A stretch of DNA of 64,000 bases, taken from positions 124,001 through 188,000 of the forward strand of contig JAKFFI010000006.1 of assembly GCA_036677085.1 (NCBI GenBank), given 5' to 3'. Shown here piece after piece: positions 1 to 8,733 of the stretch. The notes below the pieces were generated by a model. It searched no databases, was not told the DNA's origin, and saw only the letters and a program-made list of their open reading frames with translations. The stretch comes from JAGPUQ01 sp036677085. Lineage in GTDB: Bacteria; Pseudomonadota; Gammaproteobacteria; Pseudomonadales; Porticoccaceae. Position 1 is the stretch's first letter; each line of letters opens with the position of its first letter. A program made the translations under genes and the position numbers.

Positions 1-855
1 CTCGCCGTTCGGGAAGATGTATTTGTCGAGCCACGGATCGTTGCCGCGACTGCTTTCCAGGCTGCCAATGGTGTGCAGCAGCATGAGGCCGTCCGGTTGC
101 AGGCAGCGCGCGGCGATGCGCATGAAGGTGGGGTAGTTGCGGACTCCCACATGCTCGAACATGCCGATGGATACGATGCGATCAGCGGATATATCGAAAT
201 CCCGTTTGCCCAGATCGCGATAGTCGCGCAGCTCGATGGTGACCGGCAGGCCCAGGCACAGGTCCCGGGCATAGTTGGCCTGTTCCCGCGACAGGGTAAT
301 ACCGGTGACCTCGACGCCGTAGTGCTCGGCCGCGTAGCGGGCGAAGCCGCCCCAGCCGCAGCCGATATCCACCACTTTCAGGCCCGGGCGAAGTTCCAGC
401 TTGCGGCAGATGAGATCGAGCTTGTGGCGTTGTGCCTGCGCCAGATCGTCCGCGTTTGCCCAGTAGGCGCAGGAATAGTTCATCAGCGGGTCCAGCATGC
501 GACGAAACAGCTCGTTGCCGGTGTCGTAGTGGGCGGCGACGGCGTGGCGCGCCCGTACCCGGCCCTGCAGGTTCCACAGATACGCCATGGTGGTGTGGAC
601 GCGCTCCCGGGGGCTCGGCGACAGCTGCTGCTGCGCGCGCTCCGCCAGGATGCGGGCGATGGTTTCGTCGACCGCGTCGGCGTCCCACCAGCCGTCCATG
701 TAGGCTTCGCCGAGCCCCAGCGAGCCATGCCGGACAATGCGCCGGTAGAGCGCGGGGTTGTGGACCCGCATGTCGTGGCGCGCGGGGCCACCGACCGCGA
801 TGCCGGCACTTTCGAGCAGAGTGCGTACCAGTCGTTCAGCGTGTGTTCGTGCCAT
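1..855 (-). CDS. cfa: Cyclopropane-fatty-acyl-phospholipid synthase, C-terminus beyond window
   Basis: This SAM-dependent enzyme methylenates unsaturated acyl chains of membrane phospholipids. The minus frame is open from ATG at 855 to the window edge, giving 285 residues of an enzyme usually near 380-420. Visible are the family segment GLGEAYMDGWWD (about residues 47-58), HYDTGNELF followed by MNYSCAYW, and the SAM-binding loop VVDIGCGWGGFARYAAEHYG. The start is preceded by a good ribosome site (AAGGAG), and a sigma-70-like promoter lies just upstream. The C-terminal active-site part is not visible, so integrity cannot be judged. The gene is divergent from purEK. Confidence 0.93.
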   Translation of the reverse strand, partial: MARTHAERLVRTLLESAGIAVGGPARHDMRVHNPALYRRIVRHGSLGLGEAYMDGWWDADAVDETIARILAERAQQQLSPSPRERVHTTMAYLWNLQGRVRARHAVAAHYDTGNELFRRMLDPLMNYSCAYWANADDLAQAQRHKLDLICRKLELRPGLKVVDIGCGWGGFARYAAEHYGVEVTGITLSREQANYARDLCLGLPVTIELRDYRDLGKRDFDISADRIVSIGMFEHVGVRNYPTFMRIAARCLQPDGLMLLHTIGSLESSRGNDPWLDKYIFPNGE

Positions 856-885
856 CGGGGACTCCTTGGCGACGCCTGCGGATCG

Positions 886-915
886 AGTATAGGACGGACG
901 TTTTCAAGTCAGCAA
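886..915 (-). promoter_or_regulatory. Predicted sigma-70 promoter of cfa
   Basis: On the minus strand, -35 TTGCTG (910-915) and -10 TATACT (886-891) are separated by 18 bp. Transcription would start about 25 nt before the cfa ATG. This rests on sequence match only. Confidence 0.5.
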
Positions 916-935
916 ATCGCACGCCAGGCGGAGTC

Positions 936-964
936 CTGACTTGAACTGTTGGGCAGGGTAGAAT
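936..964 (+). promoter_or_regulatory. Possible promoter of purEK
   Basis: -35 CTGACT (936-941) and -10 TAGAAT (959-964) have a 17-bp spacer. This would leave a leader of about 170 nt before purE. The match is moderate and no PurR-type operator was recognised. Confidence 0.35.
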
Positions 965-1138
965 TCCGCCCCGGACTCGACGGCCCCAGGCAGATCCGGC
1001 GTTCCCCGTGCCTGGGGCGGTTGAATTTCCCGCTCATCCTGTGCCGGATATCCGGCCCCGAACGGACCCTTCCATGGACTATCTGCCGACACCAGTGCCC
1101 GCGCTGATTGCCGCAAATCGGTTTACTCTCGCGGGATT

Positions 1139-1663
1139 GTGCTGGTGACTGCGCGGCGCAGGGCGATACCACCCCTGGTCGGCGTGATCATGGGGTCGCA
1201 GTCGGACTGGGAGACACTGAGCCACACGGCCGCCACGCTGGAAGAACTGGGCATCCCCCACGAAGTGGAAGTCATCTCGGCGCACCGGACCCCGGACAAG
1301 CTGTTTGAGTACGCCGCCGCAGCGCAGGCGCGCGGGCTTGAGGTGATCATCGCGGGCGCCGGCGGCGCCGCTCATCTGCCGGGCATGGCGGCCGCCAAGA
1401 CGGCGCTGCCGGTGCTCGGCGTACCGGTGCAGTCGCGGGTGCTCAACGGCGTCGATTCCCTGCTTTCCATCGTGCAGATGCCCGCCGGGATACCCGTGGG
1501 CACGCTCGCCATCGGCCGCGCCGGCGCGATCAACGCCGCCCTGCTGGCCGCCGCCATGCTGGCCAATAAATACCCCCGTATCCGCAAGCTATTGGCCGCG
1601 TACCGCGCCGCGCAGACCGAGCGCGTGCTGGCGAGTCCCGATCCGCGAGTCGTTCAGCCGTGA
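1139..1663 (+). CDS. purE: N5-carboxyaminoimidazole ribonucleotide mutase (PurE)
   Basis: PurE rearranges N5-CAIR to CAIR in purine synthesis, using the product of PurK. The 174-residue protein has the class I signature GVIMGSQSDWE near the N-terminus, then EVISAHRTPDKLFEYA and a glycine-rich IIAGAGGAAHLPGM segment. The sequence begins about ten residues before the conserved core. GTG at 1139 and GTG at 1145 are both possible starts and neither has a clear ribosome site. The stop overlaps the purK start by four bases (GTGA), which indicates an operon with translational coupling. Confidence 0.95.
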   Translation: MLVTARRRAIPPLVGVIMGSQSDWETLSHTAATLEELGIPHEVEVISAHRTPDKLFEYAAAAQARGLEVIIAGAGGAAHLPGMAAAKTALPVLGVPVQSRVLNGVDSLLSIVQMPAGIPVGTLAIGRAGAINAALLAAAMLANKYPRIRKLLAAYRAAQTERVLASPDPRVVQP

Positions 1664-2727
1664 TCGTCGGCGTCATCGGCGGCGGGCAGCTGGCGCGCAT
1701 GCTGGCCATGGCCGGACATCCCTGGGCGCACCGCTTTGTGTTTCTCGACCCGGCGCCCGATGCCTGCGCCGGTCCGCTGGGGGAGCTCATCACCGCACCC
1801 TACGATTGCGAGCGCTCCCTGCTCCAGCTCGCCGGGCGCGCGGATGTGGTCACCTTCGATTTCGAGAATGTCCCGGCGCGCAGCCTCGAATTTCTGGCGG
1901 GTCGGGTGCCCGTCTACCCGGGTGCGCGCGCCTTGGGCGTGGCGCAGGACCGCCTCCATGAAAAGGCCCTGTTCCAGGAACTGGGCATGGCCACGGCGGA
2001 CTTCGTTGCCGTCGCCGGTGCCGCTGAACTGCCGCGCGCGGTGGCCGAACTCGGCCTGCCGGCGGTGCTCAAGACCCGCTCCCAGGGCTATGACGGCAAG
2101 GGCCAGTGGCTGCTGCGCGCAGCGGCGGACGTCGCGGCGGCCGGGCGCGAGCTGGGCGACCAGCTCGCATTGCTGGAAAGACTGGTACCCTTCGATAGGG
2201 AAGTGTCCCTGATCGCTGCCCGCGACCGCGAGGGCGCTGTCGCCTGTTATCCGCTGTCGGAAAACACCCATCGCGACGGCATGCTTCACACCACGGTGTG
2301 CCGCCCCGGCGACGCCATGCAGGCGGTCGCCGAGGCGCAGACCCAGCGGCTGCTGGATGCGCTCGATTACGTGGGCGTGCTGGCGGTGGAGTTCTTTCAG
2401 GTCGGCGGCGAGCTGCTCGCCAACGAATTTGCGCCCCGCGTCCACAACTCCGGGCACTGGACGATCGAGGGTGCCGAGACCAGCCAGTTCGAAAATCACC
2501 TGCGCGCCGTGCTCGGGCTGCCCCTGGGCAGCACCCGCGCGCGCGGGCCCCACGCCATGCTGAACCTGATCGGCGCGGTGCCGGATCCGGCCCTGGTGCT
2601 GGCCATCCCCGGCGCCCACCTGCACGATTACGGCAAGGAGCCACGGCCCGGGCGCAAGGTCGGCCATGTCACCATGGCGTGCCCCGAGCAGGGGCCGGCG
2701 TTGCCGCCGGAGCTGCTGGCGCTGTGA
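1660..2727 (+). CDS. purK: N5-carboxyaminoimidazole ribonucleotide synthase (PurK)
   Basis: This ATP-grasp enzyme carboxylates AIR with bicarbonate and ATP to give N5-CAIR for PurE. The 355-residue protein starts MIVGVIGGGQLARMLAMAG, a Rossmann-like nucleotide loop. It contains the ATP-grasp segment VLKTRSQGYDGKGQW and the metal-ligand region EFFQVGGELLANEFAPRVHNSGHWT. The GTG start lies inside the end of purE. Length and domain order are normal for the family. Confidence 0.96.
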   Translation: MIVGVIGGGQLARMLAMAGHPWAHRFVFLDPAPDACAGPLGELITAPYDCERSLLQLAGRADVVTFDFENVPARSLEFLAGRVPVYPGARALGVAQDRLHEKALFQELGMATADFVAVAGAAELPRAVAELGLPAVLKTRSQGYDGKGQWLLRAAADVAAAGRELGDQLALLERLVPFDREVSLIAARDREGAVACYPLSENTHRDGMLHTTVCRPGDAMQAVAEAQTQRLLDALDYVGVLAVEFFQVGGELLANEFAPRVHNSGHWTIEGAETSQFENHLRAVLGLPLGSTRARGPHAMLNLIGAVPDPALVLAIPGAHLHDYGKEPRPGRKVGHVTMACPEQGPALPPELLAL

Positions 2728-2764
2728 GCTCCCGAGCCGGGAGACGCGGACAGTGGGGGGTGCG

Positions 2765-3781
2765 ATGAAGTTCGGCGTGTTGCAGTTTTTCAGTTGGCCC
2801 GGACGGCGAATTCCCCTCCCGGAAGTCTACCGGCGCGCCCTCGAACGCATCGAGATCATGGACCGCAGTGGCTACGACTGCGTCTGGCTGGCCGAACACC
2901 ACTTCACCACCTACAGCGTCTGCCCTTCGATCCACCTGATGGCCATGCATGTGGCGGACCGCACCCGCAACCTGCGCATCGGCACCGGCGTGTCGCTGGC
3001 GGCGCTCTATCACCCGTTGCGCCTGGCCGAAGAAGTCGCGCTGCTGGATGTGCTGAGCGGCGGGCGCGTCAACTGGGGTGCCGGGCGCGGCTTCGATCCG
3101 GGCGAGTTCCGCGCCTTCGGGGTGCCGGCGGAAGAAAGTCAGGAGCGTTTTCGGGAAGCGGTGGATATCGTGGTCGCAGCCTGGCGTGACGAACGCCTGA
3201 ACTGGTCTGGCCGGCACTGGCAATTCAGCGATGTCGAGGTGTTGCCCAAACCACTCCAGCAGCCGCATCCGCCGCTGTGGGTGGCGGCGTCATCGCCGCC
3301 GGCCATCGAGTGGGCCGCGAGCCGGGGCTACTCCATCATGCTCGACCCCCATTGCAGCCTCGGCGATCTCGGCCAAAAGCGCGAACTCTATCGCCGTGAG
3401 CTGGCGCGCCATGGGCATTCGATTGCCGGGCGCGATCTGCCCATGGCGCGGTTGATTGCCGTGGCGGAAACCGCGGCCGAAGCACGGCGCGTTGCCGAAC
3501 AGGGCGCCGCCTGGACGGTGAGTGCCTATGCCAACAAGGACAATGCCGGCAAGGCGATCAGCGCCGGGCTGATGTCGCCGCAGGACGATAGCGCCGAGGC
3601 AGGCGCTCAGGCTGTGGAGCGCTATGTTCGCGAGGTCATGATTCACGGCACGCCAGAACAGGTCGTCGACCAAATCCGCGCGCTGCAAACCGACATCGGA
3701 CTCGACTATCTGCTGTGCGCGCCCGTGAGTCACACCGCCTTCACGCTGTTCACCGAGCAGGTCCTGCCAGAATTTCTGTAG
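2765..3781 (+). CDS. Luciferase-like (LLM class) flavin-dependent monooxygenase
   Basis: This 338-residue protein belongs to the bacterial-luciferase-like TIM-barrel flavin monooxygenases. It shows the family phrases GYDCVWLAEHHFTTYS, RIGTGVSLAALYHPLRLAEEVALLDVLSGGRVNWGAGRGFDPGEF and the C-terminal GTPEQVVDQI. The ATG at 2765 is 37 bp after purK, so the gene may be the last of the purEK transcript. The EHHF motif places it nearer LuxA-type than F420-type members. The substrate is unknown. A second, only distantly similar member lies at 28554. Confidence 0.85.
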   Translation: MKFGVLQFFSWPGRRIPLPEVYRRALERIEIMDRSGYDCVWLAEHHFTTYSVCPSIHLMAMHVADRTRNLRIGTGVSLAALYHPLRLAEEVALLDVLSGGRVNWGAGRGFDPGEFRAFGVPAEESQERFREAVDIVVAAWRDERLNWSGRHWQFSDVEVLPKPLQQPHPPLWVAASSPPAIEWAASRGYSIMLDPHCSLGDLGQKRELYRRELARHGHSIAGRDLPMARLIAVAETAAEARRVAEQGAAWTVSAYANKDNAGKAISAGLMSPQDDSAEAGAQAVERYVREVMIHGTPEQVVDQIRALQTDIGLDYLLCAPVSHTAFTLFTEQVLPEFL

Positions 3782-3941
3782 CGCGTTGGCCGTCGCGCTT
3801 ACCAATGAACCCGGCAATCCGGCTGCCCCGATGATAGGATTCCCGGCCAGTTCCGCCCGCGTCACGCCGGGCACCGGAGATCGTGCCGGTCCGGTTGGCC
3901 CGCGCGGTATGTGGAAGTGCGCTGAACACAAGGAGCCGCAG

Positions 3942-5696
3942 ATGAAGATTTCCCGAAGCATCCTGTTGTCGCTGACGCTGGCAGCGGGGTTCGCCCTGAC
4001 CGGCTGTGGTCGCCAGGACAAAGACACGCCGCTCGCCTTTGTACCCGCCGATACCCCTTATGTCTTTGCGAATATAAAGCCGCTTCCTGATGCGGTTTCC
4101 CGGGCCTGGTTTGATCGGCTAGAGCCACTGAATGCAGCGCTCGGCGAAAGCGTGGCAGCTCTGCGCGCGGAGCTGGCCAGTCATCCGGATGCGGCCGCGG
4201 AAAAACTGCTCGCGATGATGACGCTGGCCGAGGGCCGGTTGAGCATCGAGGGCATGGAGAACATGGGCATTCACCGCGATGCCCTGGCCGCTTTCTATGG
4301 CGTGAATCTGCTGCCGGTGCTGCGTATCGAACTGGCGGATCCCGACGCTTTCCGCGCGTTCATTGCCGATCTCGAAAAGCAGCGCGGCGGCCCCTTGCCG
4401 GTGGCGGAGATCGACGGCCACCCATACTGGCGTGTGGAACTGCAAGCCGGGATGCCGGCGCTCGTCGTCGCCATTCTGGACAAGCATCTGGTGGCGACGC
4501 TGGACGCCGGCGCCAAGGGACCGCCGCTGGCCGAGCAGTTCGGGCTGCGGCGCCCGGCGCACAGTCTGCTTGAAAGCGGCGAGCTGACCCAGCTCAACCG
4601 CGACTACGGTTTCGGGCCGCACGGTACCTTCCTGTTCGACAACAAGCGCCTTGCCGGTGCCCTCGTGGCCGGGGAGGGCAGGGATGCCGGGCTCGCCAGT
4701 CTGCTGGCCGCACGGGGCAAAACGCTGTCGCCCGCCTGTCGCCGCGAACTGGCCGGTATGGCCGACGCCGTGCCGCGTGTCGTCGGTGGCTATGACAAGC
4801 TTGAGGCGAACGCCATGACGATGACCTCCGTCGTCGAACTGCGCCCGGATCTGCTCCAGGGTCTGCTGCCGATCCCCGCGCCAGTGCCGGGTCTGGGCGG
4901 CGCCGGGGATGGCAAAGGCATGGATTTCGGGTTTGGTGCGAAGCTCGACAAGCTGGCGGAGTTTCTGCAAGCGCGCGCCACGGCCATCAACGCCACGCCC
5001 TATCAGTGCGAATGGTTCGCGGCGCTGAACACCGGCTCCGGTGCCTTTGCCCAGCAGATCGCCGGGCTCTATATGGCCGCCGGCTGGTTCAGTGGCGCCC
5101 GCGTGGCCCTCACCGACCTGAAGTGGACCGGAGACAAACCCACAGCCATCGAGGCCACGCTGGTCATCGCCTCGCCCAATCCCGCCGGGTTGATCGGCAT
5201 GGCGCAGGGCTTCGTGCCCCAGCTCGCCACCCTGAACCTGAGTCCCACCGCCGAGGCGCAGCCCATCGATCTCGGGCCCCTGGCCGGCGGTATCCTGTCC
5301 GCGAATTCCCGCTCCGCGTTTATCGCCGTGCGGGAGGGCGGGATCGGCATCGCGATCGGCGCCAACGCCAGGCAGTCGGTAGTGGAACAGCTGACGGCCA
5401 AGGCCTCCGCACCGCCACCGCTGTTGCACATCGGCTACGATGGCGCCATCTACAGTCTGTTGATGGGCAAGCTCGACGAGATGACGCGCTCAATGAGTGC
5501 AATGGCGCGCGCCGCGGAGGCCGCCGCTCACCCCGGGCGCGCTCCGGGTCCCGATGTGGACGCAGCCATGGCCCCGCTGCGGGCGGCGGTGAACCATCTT
5601 TCGGCGGGTATCGATCGGGTATCTGTCAATGCCGTCGTCACCGAGCGCGGCCTGGAAGTGCGCCAGCAGATGACGGTTAAATTGGGGCGCGGGTGA
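3942..5696 (+). CDS. Predicted lipoprotein, possibly DUF3352-like
   Basis: This 584-residue protein starts with a lipoprotein signal (MKISRSILLSLTLAAGFALTGC), which predicts lipidation at Cys23. The mature part begins DTPLAFVPADTPYVFANIKPLP, a phrase resembling DUF3352-type envelope proteins. No catalytic motif was recognised. ATG 3942 was chosen because it opens a complete signal peptide and follows a ribosome site (AAGGAG); the frame is open further upstream but without such features. The stop overlaps the next GTG start (GTGA), so it is probably co-translated with the TPR-Fic protein. Confidence 0.75.
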   Translation: MKISRSILLSLTLAAGFALTGCGRQDKDTPLAFVPADTPYVFANIKPLPDAVSRAWFDRLEPLNAALGESVAALRAELASHPDAAAEKLLAMMTLAEGRLSIEGMENMGIHRDALAAFYGVNLLPVLRIELADPDAFRAFIADLEKQRGGPLPVAEIDGHPYWRVELQAGMPALVVAILDKHLVATLDAGAKGPPLAEQFGLRRPAHSLLESGELTQLNRDYGFGPHGTFLFDNKRLAGALVAGEGRDAGLASLLAARGKTLSPACRRELAGMADAVPRVVGGYDKLEANAMTMTSVVELRPDLLQGLLPIPAPVPGLGGAGDGKGMDFGFGAKLDKLAEFLQARATAINATPYQCEWFAALNTGSGAFAQQIAGLYMAAGWFSGARVALTDLKWTGDKPTAIEATLVIASPNPAGLIGMAQGFVPQLATLNLSPTAEAQPIDLGPLAGGILSANSRSAFIAVREGGIGIAIGANARQSVVEQLTAKASAPPPLLHIGYDGAIYSLLMGKLDEMTRSMSAMARAAEAAAHPGRAPGPDVDAAMAPLRAAVNHLSAGIDRVSVNAVVTERGLEVRQQMTVKLGRG

Positions 5697-7168
5697 CGAA
5701 AAGCGTCCCCAAACATCCTGCTTCTGGAACCAACATGGATCGCTCCGCTCCTGCCTACCGCAACTGGAAATCGCTCATGGCAGAGGGCGAGCGCTTTTTT
5801 GCGCGTGGCCGGTATGAGCAAGCGGCGGATCGGTTCCGGCGCGCAGCCCAAGCGCAGCCGCAGCGTCCCGCGGCCTGGGTGAATCTGGGGGTAGCCCTGG
5901 TCGAGTGGCAGCAATACGGCGCCGCGTTGTCGGCGCTGGAGCGGGCGCTTGAACTCGCTCCGGAGTTCGCGCCCGCGCACCTGGCCCGGGCCGATGCGCT
6001 GCGCGGTCTCGGCCGGCTCACTCCCGCGGTTGAGGCGTATCGACGCGCTATTGCCTTGCAGCCGTTCGCGCCGGCGCTCAACAAGCTCGGTTGCCTGCTG
6101 CGTGTGCTCAGGCGCGGCGAGGAAGCGGAATCCTGCTATAGGAAAGCGCTCGACCTGGCCCCGAATTACGCCACTGCACGGGTCAATCTGGCCACGTTGC
6201 AGATCGACATGGGCCGCTTCGACCTGGCGCGGACGCAATTGCAGGCGTTGTTGTCGGTGGCATTACCACCGCAAGAGCGTGAGGAAGCCGCATCGGCACT
6301 CAGTCTGTTGCAGGAATATCAGCGGCTGGAAAAAGCTGTCGGCGCGGCGGTCGGATGCGGCGCTCTCGAGCCGTTGCGCGAACTGCTGCGCCAAACCGGG
6401 AGGGAATTCCTGGCCGCCGATCAGGACTGCATGGACCAGCTCAATGCGGTGGCCTCCAGCGTGCAAGGCTATTCCGATTCCGACGGGGAACCGCCCCGAT
6501 TTCCGGAGCTGGGTCCAGAGTGGCCGATTCTCGAAGCCCATTTCAGTTTGGTGTTCGGCGACAGTCTCGAAGACTATCTGCGCACCCGTGCCGGGGTGGA
6601 GGAAGCGGCCGCCGCAGGGACTCCGGCCAAACTGCCAGCCGTCCAAAACTTCAAGGCGGCGATTATCGCCGCTCGCGCCAGCGCGGCGGACCTGTCCGAT
6701 CCCATCACCGCCGAACTTCACCTGCGTTACTGGCATGCACTGATCGCTCGGGATCAGTCCGCTAGCCTGCCCGGTCAGTTCAAGCTCCAGGGCAATCAGG
6801 TGATTGGTTCACTGGGGGTAACCCGGGCACATCCACTGCATGTTGCCGGGACGGTACGACGGTTTTTTGGCGACATATACCCCAGGGTCGCCCCGGGCAT
6901 GGCCCGCGCCACGCTGGTTTTCTATGCCGTCGGCAAGCTGCATGCCTTTGCCGATGGCAATGGCAGGCTCGCCTGCCTCCTCATGAACCGGGAACTGGAG
7001 AACGGTGGGCAAGCTCCTTTCGTATTCCCTTCCGGTTTGGGCGGTGCGATGAGCCAAGCGCTGGGAGAGGTGCATCGGCGCAGCAATCTGGAACCGCTGC
7101 TGCAAGTGTTTGGTCAGGCGCGGACGTTTACCCGAGCGTTCTGCGCTGCCCTGCGCGAAGCCGCTTGA
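5693..7168 (+). CDS. TPR-Fic protein with degenerate Fic motif
   Basis: The 491-residue protein has N-terminal tetratricopeptide repeats (about residues 20-200) and a C-terminal Fic domain. The Fic motif is H417-A-F-A-D-G-N-G-R-L-A-C428. It fits the HxFx(D/E)GNGRxxR consensus except that the final arginine, which contacts the nucleotide phosphates, is cysteine. A flap-like LPGQFKLQGNQVIGS segment precedes it. Fic enzymes usually transfer AMP or other phosphate-containing groups to target hydroxyls. TPR plus Fic resembles the layout of animal FICD. GTG 5693 overlaps the lipoprotein stop; ATG 5735 is an alternative start. The substitution makes activity uncertain. Confidence 0.8.
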   Translation: MTKSVPKHPASGTNMDRSAPAYRNWKSLMAEGERFFARGRYEQAADRFRRAAQAQPQRPAAWVNLGVALVEWQQYGAALSALERALELAPEFAPAHLARADALRGLGRLTPAVEAYRRAIALQPFAPALNKLGCLLRVLRRGEEAESCYRKALDLAPNYATARVNLATLQIDMGRFDLARTQLQALLSVALPPQEREEAASALSLLQEYQRLEKAVGAAVGCGALEPLRELLRQTGREFLAADQDCMDQLNAVASSVQGYSDSDGEPPRFPELGPEWPILEAHFSLVFGDSLEDYLRTRAGVEEAAAAGTPAKLPAVQNFKAAIIAARASAADLSDPITAELHLRYWHALIARDQSASLPGQFKLQGNQVIGSLGVTRAHPLHVAGTVRRFFGDIYPRVAPGMARATLVFYAVGKLHAFADGNGRLACLLMNRELENGGQAPFVFPSGLGGAMSQALGEVHRRSNLEPLLQVFGQARTFTRAFCAALREAA

Positions 7169-7253
7169 CGGCGCGCTGTGCCACACTGAAAACCGGATGC
7201 GCCGGAACACTTTCCCCGTTAGATTAGCGGCCTTGACGTCAGAGAACCGGCTT

Positions 7254-7709
7254 ATGTTGTCGCAGATGGTTTATTGGCACTGGCTGGTGTTTGGCGTTGC
7301 CCTGATGGTGCTGGAGATTTTCCTGCCCAGTTTCGTCGTGCTCTGGTTCGGCATCGGTGCGGTGATTGTGGGGCTCTGTCAGTGGCTGTTCCCGGCGCTG
7401 CCCGTTGCGGCTTTGTTACTGATCTGGTTGCTCGCTTCGAGCGCGATGGCGGTGATATGGTTTCGGTGCATCAAGCCACGCATGCTGGATAAAACCGCAG
7501 CCGGCGTGGCCCGCGAGGCGCTGATCGGCGAATCCGGACAGGTGATCAAGGTGCCGGTGGATGGCGGTCGCGGCATGGCGCGGTTCAGTGTCCCGGTGCT
7601 GGGCAGCGACGAATGGGAGTTCATCTGCGAGGAACCGGTCGCACTGGGGGATCGCGTCCTGATCCGGGAATTTTCCGGTAATACCCTGATCGTTGCCAGA
7701 ACGCGCTGA
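7254..7709 (+). CDS. NfeD family membrane protein
   Basis: This short NfeD-type protein (151 residues) has hydrophobic helices at about residues 8-30, 31-45 and 50-70. A C-terminal OB-fold-like domain follows (GESGQVIKVPVDGGRG, then VALGDRVLIREFSGNTLIVAR). Such proteins partner SPFH/stomatin proteins in membrane microdomains, and the next gene is one. ATG 7254 was chosen because the hydrophobic part follows directly; ATG 7266 is also possible. Confidence 0.85.
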   Translation: MLSQMVYWHWLVFGVALMVLEIFLPSFVVLWFGIGAVIVGLCQWLFPALPVAALLLIWLLASSAMAVIWFRCIKPRMLDKTAAGVAREALIGESGQVIKVPVDGGRGMARFSVPVLGSDEWEFICEEPVALGDRVLIREFSGNTLIVARTR

Positions 7710-7779
7710 TTCCGGCGGCTGGGCCGTGGGCAACGTATTCCACAACTGAAATCTTCACCGCTCAAGAAGGAGTCTCGTC

Positions 7780-8631
7780 ATGGAAAGTACCTGGATCATG
7801 CTCGCCCTGCTGATTGCCGTCGCGATTACCTTTTTCAAAGGTGTTCGGCAGGTGCCGCAGGGCAGTAAATGGGTAGTACAGCGGCTCGGCAAGTACAACA
7901 GCACGCTCTCACCCGGCCTGCAATTCATCATCCCCTACATCGACACCGTGGCCTACAAGGTGACTACCAAGGACATCGTGCTCGATATTCCTTCCCAGGA
8001 AGTCATCACGCGCGACAACGCCGTGATCATTGCCAATGCCGTGGCCTACATCAACATTCTCTCGCCGGAAAAGGCTGTCTACGGTGTAGAGGATTACGAA
8101 ATTGCGATCCGCAATCTGGTACAGACCTCACTGCGCGCCATCATCGGCGAGATGGCGCTCGACGATGCGCTGTCGTCGCGGGATCAGATCAAGGCCAAGC
8201 TCAAGGCGGGCATTTCCGACGATATCGCCGATTGGGGCATCACCCTGAAAAACGTCGAGATCCAGGACATCAAGCCGTCCGAGACCATGCAGCAGGCGAT
8301 GGAGGCCCAGGCTTCCGCCGAGCGTCATCGCCGCGCCACCGTGACCCGCGCCGATGGCCAGAAGCATGCCGCGATTCTGGAAGCGGAAGGGCGGCTGGAG
8401 GCCTCGCGCCGCGACGCCGAAGCCACAGTTGTACTGGCCGAGGGCACCAAGTCGGCGTTGCGGCTGGTCAATGAGGCGGTGGGCGACAAGGAACTACCAG
8501 TGCTCTATCTGCTGGGTGAGCGCTATGTCACCGCGCTCCAGCAGATGGCTACGTCCCAGAACACCAAGCTGGTGCTGATCCCGGGCGACCTGCCGGCATC
8601 GATCAAAACCCTGCTGGGTAGTTTCAAGTAG
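7780..8631 (+). CDS. SPFH/stomatin-like membrane protease-associated protein (QmcA-like)
   Basis: The 283-residue protein has one N-terminal membrane helix followed by the SPFH (band 7) domain (GVRQVPQGSKWVVQRLGKYNSTLSPGLQFIIPYID). It then has an Ala/Glu-rich coiled-coil C-terminus (QASAERHRRATVTRADGQ). Family members form large oligomers on the inner membrane and modulate proteases such as FtsH. The ATG follows a strong ribosome site (AAGAAGGAG). The gene lies 70 bp after the NfeD gene, the usual pairing. Confidence 0.92.
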   Translation: MESTWIMLALLIAVAITFFKGVRQVPQGSKWVVQRLGKYNSTLSPGLQFIIPYIDTVAYKVTTKDIVLDIPSQEVITRDNAVIIANAVAYINILSPEKAVYGVEDYEIAIRNLVQTSLRAIIGEMALDDALSSRDQIKAKLKAGISDDIADWGITLKNVEIQDIKPSETMQQAMEAQASAERHRRATVTRADGQKHAAILEAEGRLEASRRDAEATVVLAEGTKSALRLVNEAVGDKELPVLYLLGERYVTALQQMATSQNTKLVLIPGDLPASIKTLLGSFK

Positions 8632-8654
8632 CGCCGGCCGCCGCGTTGGTCACT

Positions 8655-8688
8655 CCGCGCGGCGCAGCCAACCGCCGCTGCGGTTTTT
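8655..8688 (+). terminator. Intrinsic terminator after the SPFH gene
   Basis: A GC-rich stem (8655-8664 pairing with 8673-8683, one T bulged) is followed directly by five T residues. It separates the nfeD/SPFH unit from prfB. Confidence 0.6.
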
Positions 8689-8733
8689 CAACAAGCTGCT
8701 AGACTATGCGCCCTTTTCCGGACCCTCCGCCCG

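Noticed and set aside
1074..1148. 24-codon frame (MDYLPTPVPALIAANRF...) before purE as a leader peptide
   Set aside because: No ribosome site and no attenuator-like hairpin; purine genes are not known to use such leaders.
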